Shown: one piece after another, positions 1-8,731 of the stretch
Layout: the number at the start of each line of letters is the position of its first letter
Position numbering within the stretch: position 1 is the stretch's first letter
NCBI RefSeq assembly: GCF_017877135.1
Contig: NZ_JAGIPH010000001.1
Coordinates: forward strand, 682,001-746,000
DNA length: 64,000 nucleotides
Source: Neorhizobium galegae
GTDB lineage: Bacteria > Pseudomonadota > Alphaproteobacteria > Rhizobiales > Rhizobiaceae
Direction: 5' to 3'
The notes under the pieces: model-generated
What the model was told of the DNA's origin: nothing
The model's input: only the letters and a program-made list of their open reading frames with translations
The model's database searches: none
Position numbers and translations under genes: made by a program

Positions 1-370
1 TGGTGTTGAGGATGCTCAGAACCTCGGTGCGCAGTTGTTCGACCTGCGGATTCCCCGGCAAGGCCTTGGCCACCACATCCATGTACTTCGTAAAATTGGC
101 CTTGCCGTCTTCGATTTCCTTGGCCGACCTGGCATTCTGCTCTTCCGAGCGGGCCATCATCAGGTCGCCGATCGCGGCGCGCATGTTCTGTACGGTGCGG
201 TTCGAGCGCGCCATGTACAGCGCGCCCTGGCTCGGGCCATCCAGCAGTTTGCTGTATTCGTCATCCGTGCGCGAGATCTGCTGCGTGGAGTAGAGCGCCA
301 TCCCCAGGGTGAACAGGCCAAAGCCTGCCATGATGATCAGAAATTTGCCGATAATTGAAACGTGCTTCAC
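1..370 (-). CDS. Methyl-accepting chemotaxis protein, N-terminal part (runs off left edge)
   Basis: Chemoreceptor that would pass ligand signals to CheA/CheW at the inner membrane. Only about 123 residues are in the window. They show a short basic N-terminus, one hydrophobic segment at residues 5-24 (FLIIMAGFGLFTLGMAL), and the start of a helical periplasmic region rich in Glu, Arg and Asn (ISRTDDEYSKLLDGP, MMARSEEQNARS), which resembles the four-helix-bundle sensor of MCPs. The start is GTG at 370, because the overlapping ATG is followed at once by TGA; GGAG lies about 6 nt upstream. The downstream neighbour on the same strand is a second receptor gene. HAMP and signalling domains are not visible, so the family call rests on the N-terminal pattern and context. 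Confidence 0.75.
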   Translation of the reverse strand, partial: MKHVSIIGKFLIIMAGFGLFTLGMALYSTQQISRTDDEYSKLLDGPSQGALYMARSNRTVQNMRAAIGDLMMARSEEQNARSAKEIEDGKANFTKYMDVVAKALPGNPQVEQLRTEVLSILNT

Positions 371-903
371 ATGCCACTCCCGCAAGAACCTGGCGTTCAG
401 ATGAGTGAGCCGCGTGCAAATCATTCGCCGGGCAAACGCGAAAGAGCGTGACGGACGTCTCCGCATCGGCCCGGGGCGGGCCGAAACGGGCTGCAAAGGT
501 GCTACGCCTCATCGCTCTGTTCGGACGCACACCTTGAATCGGCGCCGATCCGAACGGTCTATTTATGTCAATAGATCGTTACATCTGCGTTAATGATCAT
601 GTCTTCATATATCGATAGGACTTCAAATTCGTCGCCATGCGACGAATCCCGTATACGTTTCTCGATATGAGGGGCCGAACGAAAAAGGGGCGGACCGCGA
701 TCCACCCCGTACAACACTATCTGCGACCACAACGTCATCCTCGGCCCAGCGCCCAGTCATACAAGCTCCATGAAATCAGAGCGTTGCAGATGCTCGGGAC
801 AAGCCCGAACATGACGGAAGAAGCGCAGGCCCCTTTGTCAGCAATCTGGCGAGGCGGACGCGGTCCACCCGGTCTTGCCGTTCATCGAACCATAAAGGCT
901 TGC
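371..903. other. 533-bp intergenic region between two chemoreceptor genes
   Basis: No convincing gene. The part from about 545 to 650 is clearly more AT-rich than its surroundings and should hold the promoter of the leftward receptor gene that starts at 370. It contains an exact inverted repeat, TCTATT (558-563) and AATAGA (570-575), separated by 6 nt, which could be an operator. The remainder, 650-903, is ordinary GC-rich sequence downstream of the receptor gene that stops at 904; no clear terminator was seen. Confidence 0.5.
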
Positions 904-2943
904 TCAAAACTCTTCCCAGTTCTCGGCAGCAGGCTTTGCCGCAGGCGCAAAGGCGCTTGCCAGCTTGCTGCGCAGGGCACCCGCCGGAGACGGTCTGGCG
1001 CGCGCGCCGGCAGGTGCCGCAACCGGGCCTTTCAGGCGGGCAGGTTGCGGAATTTTTGTGCGGCCTTCCGTGGGCTTTGCTGCGGGCGCAAAGCGTGGCG
1101 CCTCGAGGGAAGCGGCACCACCTTGCACCGGCCGGGAGGCCGGCCGGCTGTCCTGTCCAGGCGAGGCGGCGGCATTGCCCAGCCGGAACTGGCGCAGCAG
1201 CGCATCCAGTTCGCTTGCCTCGCGCGCCAGCGCATGGCTTGCCGCCGTCTGCTGTTCCACCATCGCGGCATTCTGCTGGGTGTTCTGATCCATCGAGGAG
1301 ACGGCGGTATTGATCTCCTGCAGACCGGTCGCCTGCTCGCGCGAGGCGGTGACGATCGCCTTGATGTTCTCGTCGATCTCCTGCACCTCGACCACGATGG
1401 CCTGCAGCGCCTCGCCGGTTTCGCCGACGAGAGAAACCCCGGCATCCACCTGCTGGCTGGATGTGGTGATGAGCGTCTTGATCTCCTTGGCGGCATTGGC
1501 CGAACGCTGCGCAAGCTCGCGCACTTCCTGCGCCACCACGGCAAAGCCCTTGCCCGCTTCGCCGGCACGCGCCGCTTCCACGCCGGCATTCAGCGCGAGA
1601 AGGTTCGTCTGGAAGGCGATGTCGTCGATAACGCTGATGATATTGATGATTTCGCTGGACGATTTCGAAATGCCTTCCATCGCCGCCACCGCACGGCGCA
1701 CCACTACGCCTGACTTTTCCGCGCCGAGCCGCGCCCGCTCGACACGCTCGCCGACATCTTCGGCGCGACGGGCGGAATCCTTCACCGTCGTCGTCACCTC
1801 CTCCACGGCGGCCGCCGTCTGCTCGACGGAGGCGGCCTGCCGTTCGGTGCGTTTTGCCAGGTCGTCCGTGGCGCTGCGGATTTCCATCGCGCCGGCATGG
1901 ATGGCGGACGTGTTGCGCCCGACGCCCTGCAGCGCATCCTGCAGCTTTTCGACGGCCTGGTTGAAATCGCCGCGCACGCGGTCGAGATGGCTGGCAAAAG
2001 GCTGTTCGAGCCGGTTTGCCACATCGCCTTCGGCGAGCCGCGACAGGCCTCCGGCCAGCGCATTCATGGCAAACTCGATCTCGGCGGCCTCATGCGCCTT
2101 GCGGCTGTCATTGTTCTGGCGTTCCTGTTCGCTGGCCACGCGCAAACTTTCGGTCTCCTGCGCCAGCCGCAGCTTTTCGATCGCCGCATCCTTGAACACG
2201 GCAACGGCCTTTGCCATGCGGCCCACCTCGTCGCCCCGGTCGAGCGCCGGCACGGGGATTTCGTGGCGACCGGAGGCGAGCGCCGACATGGCTTCCGTCA
2301 TGCCGACGATGGGGCTGACGATGGCGCGCGACAGGAGCCAGATCAGGGCCACCGAAATGACACCGGCAACCGCACCACCGATCAGCAGCGTCCAGAGAAG
2401 ATTGGTGTGTGCGTTGAGCTGCGTCCCGGCCGTGGCGCGGATCAGATCGTCCGCCTGCGCCTTGATGCGGGCGGCGGCGGCACGGAAACCGGCAAGCGGA
2501 TGGGCGGCCTGGTCGCTAGCCGTCGCTGTGCCCGCGGCCGCCTCACGCGCCTTCACCTGCGGATCCACCACCTGCCGCTGGTAGGCATCGGCGGACGACT
2601 TCATCTCGTCAAGCGTTGCGACCATGGCCGGAAAGCCGGTCGCCTGCTTGCGCGCCTCGCCAAGGGCCGACACCACGCTGTCGCGGGCGACAGCCATGGC
2701 AGACAGAAGGGCCGGATCGCCGGACAGAAGATAGCCGCGCTGCAGGTAGCCTTGTTCCATCTGCGCCTCGAGCGCCTGGCCGACGGCAGCGGCAATCGCC
2801 TGCGCCTGCATCTGCTCGCGCGAGGCGGCAGCCGATTTCAGCCCCTGCCAGTAAACCACCGCAGATGCGATGAGGCAGACGGACATGAGCGCGAGAAATG
2901 TGCTGATCAGCTTTTTGTTGAGAGACAGGTTCTTGAACGACAT
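904..2943 (-). CDS. Methyl-accepting chemotaxis protein with C-terminal NWEEF pentapeptide
   Basis: Transmembrane chemoreceptor, 679 aa. TM1 is at residues 11-33 and TM2 at 181-204, enclosing a helical periplasmic sensor of about 145 residues. HAMP follows at about 205-260, then a long helical linker and the MA signalling domain, with the conserved hairpin tip near 431-470 ([20 protein letters not shown]). After about residue 580 comes an Ala/Pro/Arg-rich flexible tail that ends in NWEEF, close to the NWETF peptide of E. coli Tar/Tsr that tethers CheR and CheB. I chose ATG at 2943 because the residues upstream of it are Arg/Pro-rich and unlike a receptor N-terminus. The Shine-Dalgarno sequence is weak. 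The ligand is unknown. Confidence 0.93.
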   Translation of the reverse strand: MSFKNLSLNKKLISTFLALMSVCLIASAVVYWQGLKSAAASREQMQAQAIAAAVGQALEAQMEQGYLQRGYLLSGDPALLSAMAVARDSVVSALGEARKQATGFPAMVATLDEMKSSADAYQRQVVDPQVKAREAAAGTATASDQAAHPLAGFRAAAARIKAQADDLIRATAGTQLNAHTNLLWTLLIGGAVAGVISVALIWLLSRAIVSPIVGMTEAMSALASGRHEIPVPALDRGDEVGRMAKAVAVFKDAAIEKLRLAQETESLRVASEQERQNNDSRKAHEAAEIEFAMNALAGGLSRLAEGDVANRLEQPFASHLDRVRGDFNQAVEKLQDALQGVGRNTSAIHAGAMEIRSATDDLAKRTERQAASVEQTAAAVEEVTTTVKDSARRAEDVGERVERARLGAEKSGVVVRRAVAAMEGISKSSSEIINIISVIDDIAFQTNLLALNAGVEAARAGEAGKGFAVVAQEVRELAQRSANAAKEIKTLITTSSQQVDAGVSLVGETGEALQAIVVEVQEIDENIKAIVTASREQATGLQEINTAVSSMDQNTQQNAAMVEQQTAASHALAREASELDALLRQFRLGNAAASPGQDSRPASRPVQGGAASLEAPRFAPAAKPTEGRTKIPQPARLKGPVAAPAGARARPSPAGALRSKLASAFAPAAKPAAENWEEF

Positions 2944-3145
2944 GGAGTGTGCTGCGGTTTCTTCTGGAACGACAGGAAGGCGCACCGGCGCCGGCGACGA
3001 ACCCCAAAAAGAGCGCACGCGCCTTAACATCGGATTGAGAAAATCGGCAGGATTTCACCCATCGCGCGGCCGAAATTGCGCTTCGTCAAGGCCGGAAACG
3101 CAAAATCCCTTGCCAGCCTGCGCATTCGCCGTCATGGACTGGCGC

Positions 3146-3952
3146 ATGACATCTTCACACGATCAAAGACTGGACCAGCTGCTGGTCAACCGCGGCCTGT
3201 TTGCCAGCCGTTCGCGCGCCCGCGATGCGGTGCTGCGCGGCACCGTCAAGGTGAACGGCCAGACCGTTCTGAAACCGAGCGCCGTGGTGCCGGGCAATGC
3301 GAGCTTCACCATCGACGATCCGGCGCAGGATTACGTGTCGCGCGCGGCACTGAAACTGGTGGCCGCCCTCGACCATTTCGGCCTTGATCCGGAGGGCCTC
3401 AACTGTCTCGATATCGGCGCCTCCACCGGCGGCTTCACCGAAGTACTGTTGAAGCGCAAGGCGGCCTATGTGGTGGCCATCGATGTCGGCCACGGCCAGA
3501 TCCATGACCGAATTGCCGGCAGCCCGCGCGTCTTGAGCCTCGAAGGCCTCAACGCCCGCGCCATGACGCGCGACGATGTGGGCGACGAGGACTTCGGCAT
3601 GGTCGTCTCGGACGTCTCGTTCATCTCGCTGAAGCTTGCGCTGCCGCCGGCACTCGACATGGCCGAGCCGGGTGCGACCTGCGTGCTTCTGGTGAAGCCG
3701 CAATTCGAGGCGGGACGCGATTTCGTCAGCAAGGCCGGCCTGTTGAAGGATCCGGAGACGGCGCCCGACGTGGCGGCCGAGCTGGAGCGCTGGCTGGTGG
3801 AGGACATGGGCTGGGAAAGCCTTGGCCTCATCCCCTCCCCGATTGCCGGCGGCGACGGCAACCAGGAATATCTGCTGGCCGGCCGCAAGCCGCTCGTGGA
3901 TGATGACGACCTGGACGATGACGATCTGGACGAAGAGGCAGACGAGCAATGA
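3146..3952 (+). CDS. tlyA: TlyA family 2'-O-ribose RNA methyltransferase
   Basis: SAM-dependent rRNA 2'-O-methyltransferase of the TlyA/hemolysin-A family, 268 aa. Residues 7-67 form an S4 RNA-binding domain (RLDQLLVNRGLFASRSRARD). A Rossmann FtsJ-like domain follows, with SAM-binding motif LDIGASTGGFTEVLL at about 89 and the family motif LVKPQFEAGR. The C-terminus is unusually acidic (DDDDLDDDDLDEEADEQ). ATG 3146 is preferred to the in-frame ATG 3134 because the S4 domain begins directly after it. The stop overlaps the next gene's start by 4 bp (ATGA), so the two RNA methyltransferases are probably translationally coupled. Whether it has haemolytic activity cannot be judged; in most bacteria the RNA role is primary. 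Confidence 0.93.
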   Translation: MTSSHDQRLDQLLVNRGLFASRSRARDAVLRGTVKVNGQTVLKPSAVVPGNASFTIDDPAQDYVSRAALKLVAALDHFGLDPEGLNCLDIGASTGGFTEVLLKRKAAYVVAIDVGHGQIHDRIAGSPRVLSLEGLNARAMTRDDVGDEDFGMVVSDVSFISLKLALPPALDMAEPGATCVLLVKPQFEAGRDFVSKAGLLKDPETAPDVAAELERWLVEDMGWESLGLIPSPIAGGDGNQEYLLAGRKPLVDDDDLDDDDLDEEADEQ

Positions 3953-5208
3953 GCGCGCCCGGTTCCGGCACCCAGACCGTCACCATCGCGCGCCTGGGCG
4001 CCCAGGGTCACGGCATTGCCCATGGCGAGGACGGGCCGATCTACGTGCCCTTTGCGCTTCCCGGCGAAACCGTCTCCATCGCCCGTGTCGGTGCGCATGG
4101 CACGGTCATGTCGACCGCCACTGCCTCGCCGGACCGCGTGGCACCGGTCTGTCGCCATTTCGGCCCCGACAGCGATGCCTGTGGCGGCTGTTCGCTGCAG
4201 CATCTGGCCGATGTGCCTTACCAGGCCTTCAAGCGCCAGCTGGTGGTCGATGCGCTGAAATCCAAGGGATTGACGCCGGAGGTCAGGGATCTGGTGACGG
4301 CCGCCCCGGGCGAGCGCCGCCGCGTCGTGTTTTCCGCCCGCATGACGGAAAAGGGCCTGCTGCTGGGCTTTAACCGGGGCGAAAGCCATCAGCTGTTTTC
4401 GGTCGTGGAATGTCCGATCACCACGGCGGGCATCGTGGGTCGGCTCGATGTGATCCGCCGGGCCGCCGGCGCGCTGGCACAGGGCACCGATGTGTTTCGC
4501 CTGACGGTTCTCGAAACCCGCACCGGACTTGACCTGTCGGCCGAGGGGCTGAAGGCGCTGACGGACGCGCAGCGACGCCGGGCGACGGAAACCGTGCTGG
4601 CGCTGAAGGGCGTCGTGCGGCTTTCGGTGAACGGCGAAATCCTGATCGAGAAGGAAAAGCCGCTGCTCGACTTCGCCAGCGTTCCGGTCTCGCCGCCGCC
4701 GGGCGGCTTCACCCAGGCGACCCGCCAGGCCGAAGATGCCATGGCCGCCATCGTCATCGGGCATCTCGGCAAGGCAAAGCGCGTGGCGGATCTCTTTGCC
4801 GGCTCCGGCACCTTTGCGCTCCGGATCGCGGCAAAGGCCCGGGTGCATGCGGTGGAAAGCGATGCCAAGGCGATTGCAGCGCTTGACCATGCCGCCCGTC
4901 ACGCCCAGGGCCTGAAGCCGGTCAGCATCGAGCGCCGCGATCTCTACCGCCGTCCGATGATGGCGCAGGAACTGAAAGTGTTCGATGCCGTGGTGTTCGA
5001 TCCGCCCCGCGCCGGCGCCGAAGTCCAGATGAGCGAACTCGTCCGCTCCGGCGTCAAGAAGGTCGTCGCCGTCTCCTGCAACCCGCTGACGCTGTCCCGC
5101 GATCTGGCCATCCTCATCGCCGGCGGCTACCGCATCACCAGCGTCACCCCCGTCGACCAGTTCCTGTGGAACCCGCATGTGGAAGCGGTGGCGCTTCTGG
5201 AGAAGTGA
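3949..5208 (+). CDS. Class I SAM-dependent RNA methyltransferase (TrmA/RlmC/RlmD type)
   Basis: Uracil-C5 methyltransferase of tRNA or rRNA, 419 aa. An N-terminal TRAM-like beta-barrel (about 8-60) is followed by cysteines C68, C78 and C81 (CGGCSLQH) and a later Cys in VVECPI, the usual four ligands of the family's [4Fe-4S] cluster. The C-terminal domain has a SAM motif (VADLFAGSGTFALR), the DPPRAGAE motif, and the catalytic Cys in VSCNPLTLSRDL. The substrate base (23S U747/U1939 or tRNA U54) cannot be assigned from sequence. It is coupled to tlyA by a 4-bp overlap and followed by a RIME-type repeat. Confidence 0.92.
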   Translation: MSAPGSGTQTVTIARLGAQGHGIAHGEDGPIYVPFALPGETVSIARVGAHGTVMSTATASPDRVAPVCRHFGPDSDACGGCSLQHLADVPYQAFKRQLVVDALKSKGLTPEVRDLVTAAPGERRRVVFSARMTEKGLLLGFNRGESHQLFSVVECPITTAGIVGRLDVIRRAAGALAQGTDVFRLTVLETRTGLDLSAEGLKALTDAQRRRATETVLALKGVVRLSVNGEILIEKEKPLLDFASVPVSPPPGGFTQATRQAEDAMAAIVIGHLGKAKRVADLFAGSGTFALRIAAKARVHAVESDAKAIAALDHAARHAQGLKPVSIERRDLYRRPMMAQELKVFDAVVFDPPRAGAEVQMSELVRSGVKKVVAVSCNPLTLSRDLAILIAGGYRITSVTPVDQFLWNPHVEAVALLEK

Positions 5209-5265
5209 CACCCGCGCTTTCTGCAATGCCTTTGCGGGTCACGCCATAGCTGCGGCCTGCATTTA

Positions 5266-5485
5266 CCCCCCTCTGCCCTGCCGGGCATCTCCCCCACACG
5301 GGGGGAGATCGGCTGGAAGCAGGCGCGGCATTCAAAGTTTACCGGAGCGATTGCCGGGAACGGTTTTTATGGGATCCGGAAATGGCTGATTTGTTTGCGG
5401 AAACGGTTCATGAGGGACGAGCACATCGGCCCCACGCTAATCTCCCCCCGTGTGGGGGAGATGTCCGGCAGGACAGAGGGGGGGG
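5266..5485. repeat. RIME-like palindromic intergenic element, copy A
   Basis: Two arms of about 44 bp, 5266-5309 and 5440-5485, are near-perfect inverted repeats of one another around a 130-bp core. Each arm also folds on itself into two local hairpins: TGCCC-TGCC-GGGCA and ATCTCCCCC-ACAC-GGGGGAGAT on the left, and their counterparts on the right. The core shares long stretches with copy C (GCATTC-AAGTTTACCG; TGAGGGACGAGCACATCGGC) but not with copy B. This matches the description of Rhizobium-specific intergenic mosaic elements; the name is assigned from memory of the family. Confidence 0.85.
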
Positions 5486-5556
5486 TGAACCGCGCACGCA
5501 ACGCGCCATCTGCCCTTAAAACCAACGCGACACCTCAAGAGATCAATCGAACACCA

Positions 5557-5814
5557 TCACCCCGCCGGTTGCAACGTGCCGTTGCCGGTGACGCCGTCGC
5601 AGCGGCAGCGTCCGCCGGCGCGGCCTTCCGGGGCGCGGCAGATGTAGGGGCGGGTGCGGTCGGCGCTTTTGGGCGGCTCGATGATGCAGACGAAGCGCGG
5701 GCGTGGCTTGAACTGGTTGTCGTTATAGACCCGTGTATTGGGGCCGGACGATTGGGCGAGAACGCCGGAAGCGCCCGAAAGCAGGATGAGGATGCCGGCG
5801 GCGAGCCTGAGCAT
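5557..5814 (-). CDS. Small secreted Cys-containing hypothetical protein
   Basis: Predicted periplasmic or secreted protein, 85 aa, family not recognised. Residues 1-20 form a signal peptide (MLRLAAGILILLSGASGVLA) with likely cleavage before QSSGPN. The mature part of about 65 residues has four Cys, spaced as one in FVCII, one in YICRAPE and two in RCRC, which could form two disulphides. ATG 5814 was chosen over the upstream TTG at 5829 because GGGAG sits 8 nt before it and the signal peptide begins there. It lies between a RIME copy and the enoyl-CoA hydratase gene, on the same strand as the latter with a 77-bp gap. Confidence 0.65.
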   Translation of the reverse strand: MLRLAAGILILLSGASGVLAQSSGPNTRVYNDNQFKPRPRFVCIIEPPKSADRTRPYICRAPEGRAGGRCRCDGVTGNGTLQPAG

Positions 5815-5891
5815 GGCGATGTCTCCCAAGAGATTGCGGAACGGATGGCTCCATCCTTGGCCGACCCCGCTTAACGCCCGGTGAAGACGTC

Positions 5892-6656
5892 TTACCGCTT
5901 GCCGCGCTGCAGGAAGGCTTCGAAAGCGGCCCGCGCTTCCGTGCTTTGCAGCTGGCGACTAAAATGCACCATCTCCTCGTCCATGCGGGCCAGAACCTCC
6001 TGCCCGTTGCCACGCAGAAGATCACGGGCAATCTTCAGGGCGCCGGCAGGCTTTGCCGCAAGCGCGGCGGCCAGTTTCAGCGTCTCGGCCTCGACATCGG
6101 CCGCCTCGACAACCGCCCATACCAAACCCGCCTCGCGCGCGGCCTCGGCCGAAAATCCTTCGCCTGCCACCAGCAGGGCAAAGGCGCGCTGATGGCCCAT
6201 GAGGCGCGGCGCAAGCAGGCTGGAGGCCGCCTCCGGCACCAGCGCCAGATCGACGAAGGGCGTGCGAAACAGGCTGCGCGACGAGGCGACCGTCAGGTCG
6301 CAGTGCAGGTGAAGCGTCGTGCCGATGCCGATGGCCAGACCATCGACGCCCGACACCAGCGGCTTGTCGAAACCGGCCAAGGTTTTCAGAAATTCCACCG
6401 CCGCTGGCGGCTCCGTCGTGCCGGACATGGCATGGGCCAGGAAATCGGCCATGTCATTGCCGGCGCAAAAGCAACCGTCCGAGCCGAGAAAGGCGACCGC
6501 GCGGATGGCGGGGTCTGCGCTCGCCTCCTGCAGTCCTGCCACCATGGCGCGGTACATGGCAGAGGTGATGGCATTCTTCTTCTCCGCCCGGTTGAAGCGG
6601 ACGACGGCAACGCCTTCAAAGGCCGGCGGATGTTCGATCAGGATGGGCTCGCTCAT
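5892..6656 (-). CDS. Enoyl-CoA hydratase/isomerase (crotonase) family protein
   Basis: Crotonase-fold enzyme, 254 aa, normal for the family, acting on enoyl-CoA thioesters in the cytoplasm. The oxyanion-hole region is visible (GSDGCFCAGNDMADF at about 57-71), as is VSGVDGLAIGIGTTLHLHCDL (helix with the second backbone NH donor), and the later PEAASSLLAPRLMG segment typical of hydratase/isomerase members. It begins 11 bp after the acyl-CoA dehydrogenase stop, so the two form a fatty-acid or branched-chain acyl-CoA degradation unit. Whether it is a hydratase or a delta3-delta2 isomerase is not settled by the residues seen. Confidence 0.9.
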   Translation of the reverse strand: MSEPILIEHPPAFEGVAVVRFNRAEKKNAITSAMYRAMVAGLQEASADPAIRAVAFLGSDGCFCAGNDMADFLAHAMSGTTEPPAAVEFLKTLAGFDKPLVSGVDGLAIGIGTTLHLHCDLTVASSRSLFRTPFVDLALVPEAASSLLAPRLMGHQRAFALLVAGEGFSAEAAREAGLVWAVVEAADVEAETLKLAAALAAKPAGALKIARDLLRGNGQEVLARMDEEMVHFSRQLQSTEARAAFEAFLQRGKR

Positions 6657-6667
6657 CGGTGTCTCCT

Positions 6668-8458
6668 TCAGCCGAACACGGCGCGGGCGCTAGCAAGGCT
6701 TGGGGCCCCGTTTACCACCCGGTCCTTCAAGGCTGCGGTTTCGGCAATGAGGTTTTCGGCGGCAAAGCGGCAGAGCGCCACGCGCTCAGGCTTGCCATGC
6801 GCCTCATCCGCCAGCGCCCCCTTGGCGAGATAGATGCCGGTGAGGGCAAGCCCGAACAGCCGCAGATAGGGCGTGGCGCCGGAAAGGGCTGCCACCAAGT
6901 TTCCCTCGGCCTGCTGCGCAAGAAGCCATTCGGTTGTCGTTTCGAGATCATCGAGGCTTTGCGCGAGCCGGGCCGCCGTCTCGCCCAGACCGTGGAGATT
7001 GGAAGTGCGCACCGCGTCTGCCACCGCGCGCAACTCGGCGATAAAACCACGCACCTGCCCGCCGCCCGACAGCGGCAGCTTTCGCGTCACAAGATCGATC
7101 GCCTGGATGCCGTTGGTGCCCTCGTAGATCGGCGCGATGCGCGCGTCGCGCAAGAATTGCGCCGCCCCCGTTTCCTCGATGAAGCCCATGCCGCCATGCA
7201 CCTGGATGCCGAGCGAGGCGACATCGACGCCGATATCGGTGGCAAAGGCCTTGGCAATCGGCGTGAGAAGAGCCGCCCGCTCCTGCCAGGAACCCGCGTT
7301 TTCGCCGGCATGCGAGAAATCGATGGCCTTGGCGCAGGCATAGCAGATGGCGCGTGCGCCCTGCGTCAGCGCCTTCATCGTCAACAGCATGCGCACCACA
7401 TCCGGATGCTCGATGATCGGGCTCATGCCGTTGCCTGAGGGCTTTTCGCCCGTCCAGGCGGGCGCCTTGCCCTGCGTGCGCTCGCGCGCATAGGCAACCG
7501 CCTTTTGCGTTGCCGCTTCCGCAACCGCCACGCCCTGCATGCCGACGGCCAGGCGCGCATTGTTCATCATGGTGAACATGCAGGCGAGCCCGCGGTTTTC
7601 CTCGCCGACCAGCCAGCCGATGGCGCCCGGTTCGTCACCGTAACGGCCATCGCCATAGATCATCGTGCAGGTGGGCGAGCCGTGAATGCCGAGCTTGTGC
7701 TCCAGCGAATGGCAGAACAGATCGTTGCGCGCCCCCGGCGTGCCGTCCTCATTGGGCAGAAACTTCGGCACGAGAAACAGCGAGATGCCGCGCGTGCCGG
7801 CCGGCGCATCAGGAAGACGCGCCAGCACCAGATGGATGATGTTGTCGCTGGCGTCATGCTCGCCCCAGGTGATGTAGATCTTCTGGCCGAAAATGCGGTA
7901 GGTGCCGTCGCGGGCCCGCTCCGCCCGGGTCTTCAGCACTCCGAGATCGGAACCGGCATGCGGTTCGGTCAAATTCATCGTGCCGGTCCATTCGCCCGAC
8001 ACCAGCTTTTCGAGATAGGTCTGCTGCAGCGCCCGGCTGCCATGCGCCTTCAGCGCCTCGATGGCGCCGACCGTCAGCGTCGGCCCGAGCGCAAAGGCAA
8101 TCGAGGCAGAGTTCCACATCTCCAGCGTGGCGACGTTCAGCATGTTGGGCAGGCCCTGCCCGCCGAACTCTTCCGGCGCCGTCAAGCCGTTCCAGCCGCC
8201 GGCGCACCAGTCCTTGTAGAGCTTGACCCACTCATCCGGCGACAGAACCCTGTCCCCCTCGACGAGCCGCGCGCCCTGCCGGTCGCCGATGGCGGCAAGC
8301 GGGGCGATTTCGTCGCTGGCGAAACGGCCGGCCTCCGACAGGATGGCCTCGACCAGATCCGCGCTCAGATCGCCGAACCGGCCTTCGCCGATGGCATCGG
8401 CAAGGCCAATGACATGGTTCAGGGTGAAGGCGATCTCCTCGACCGGTGCCTTGTACAT
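6668..8458 (-). CDS. Long-form acyl-CoA dehydrogenase
   Basis: FAD-dependent acyl-CoA dehydrogenase, 596 aa, of the long alphaproteobacterial type that includes 3-methylmercaptopropionyl-CoA dehydrogenase-like (DmdC) proteins. N-terminal helical, middle beta and C-terminal helical domains are followed by the extra C-terminal domain of this subfamily. Visible motifs are MNLTEPHAGSDLG, HKLGIHGSPTCTM, and IYEGTNGIQAIDL near residue 446, where Glu is the expected catalytic base. ATG 8458 has GGAGGAG about 6 nt upstream. It heads an operon with the crotonase gene, behind a palindromic operator at 8516-8533. Substrate chain length is unknown; DmdC activity is possible but not shown. Confidence 0.92.
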   Translation of the reverse strand: MYKAPVEEIAFTLNHVIGLADAIGEGRFGDLSADLVEAILSEAGRFASDEIAPLAAIGDRQGARLVEGDRVLSPDEWVKLYKDWCAGGWNGLTAPEEFGGQGLPNMLNVATLEMWNSASIAFALGPTLTVGAIEALKAHGSRALQQTYLEKLVSGEWTGTMNLTEPHAGSDLGVLKTRAERARDGTYRIFGQKIYITWGEHDASDNIIHLVLARLPDAPAGTRGISLFLVPKFLPNEDGTPGARNDLFCHSLEHKLGIHGSPTCTMIYGDGRYGDEPGAIGWLVGEENRGLACMFTMMNNARLAVGMQGVAVAEAATQKAVAYARERTQGKAPAWTGEKPSGNGMSPIIEHPDVVRMLLTMKALTQGARAICYACAKAIDFSHAGENAGSWQERAALLTPIAKAFATDIGVDVASLGIQVHGGMGFIEETGAAQFLRDARIAPIYEGTNGIQAIDLVTRKLPLSGGGQVRGFIAELRAVADAVRTSNLHGLGETAARLAQSLDDLETTTEWLLAQQAEGNLVAALSGATPYLRLFGLALTGIYLAKGALADEAHGKPERVALCRFAAENLIAETAALKDRVVNGAPSLASARAVFG

Positions 8459-8515
8459 GAGAACTCCTCCTCCGCCGTTCCGGCCGCGCGCCTCCCGCGC
8501 ACCGCCTCCCATTGC

Positions 8516-8533
8516 TTTTTACGTAAACGTAAG
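8516..8533. promoter_or_regulatory. Palindromic operator candidate upstream of acyl-CoA dehydrogenase
   Basis: TTACGTAAACGTAA at 8519-8532, flanked as TTTTT..AAG, is a near-perfect inverted repeat of TTTACGT half-sites. It lies about 60 bp upstream of the acyl-CoA dehydrogenase start. Sites of this shape have been reported for LiuR-type MerR regulators of branched-chain acyl-CoA degradation in proteobacteria; the link here is by resemblance only. Confidence 0.55.
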
Positions 8534-8731
8534 ATGGCTTGTCAATCGCCAAGCGCGGGCGCCCGGCGTGTGCCGGTCGCGGCAAAAGAGGTGTTGCACG
8601 ACAAAGACCGTCACAGAGAGGCGTTATGGAGAAGACAACGGCGACATTCGTCTGCTGCTGCCGGCCGTCTTCCTTGCCAGACGCGACAGGCAGCGGCAGG
8701 ATGCCGCTTCCCGCATTTTCCGGATGTCTGC

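Noticed and set aside
1897..3027. Long plus-strand open frame opposite the NWEEF chemoreceptor
   Set aside because: No domain features, His/Arg-rich, no ribosome site; the receptor explains the region.
7505..8731. Plus-strand open frame continuous with the ZntB-like gene
   Set aside because: The part before 8732 lies opposite the acyl-CoA dehydrogenase and is Arg/His-rich; CorA/ZntB homology starts at 8732.
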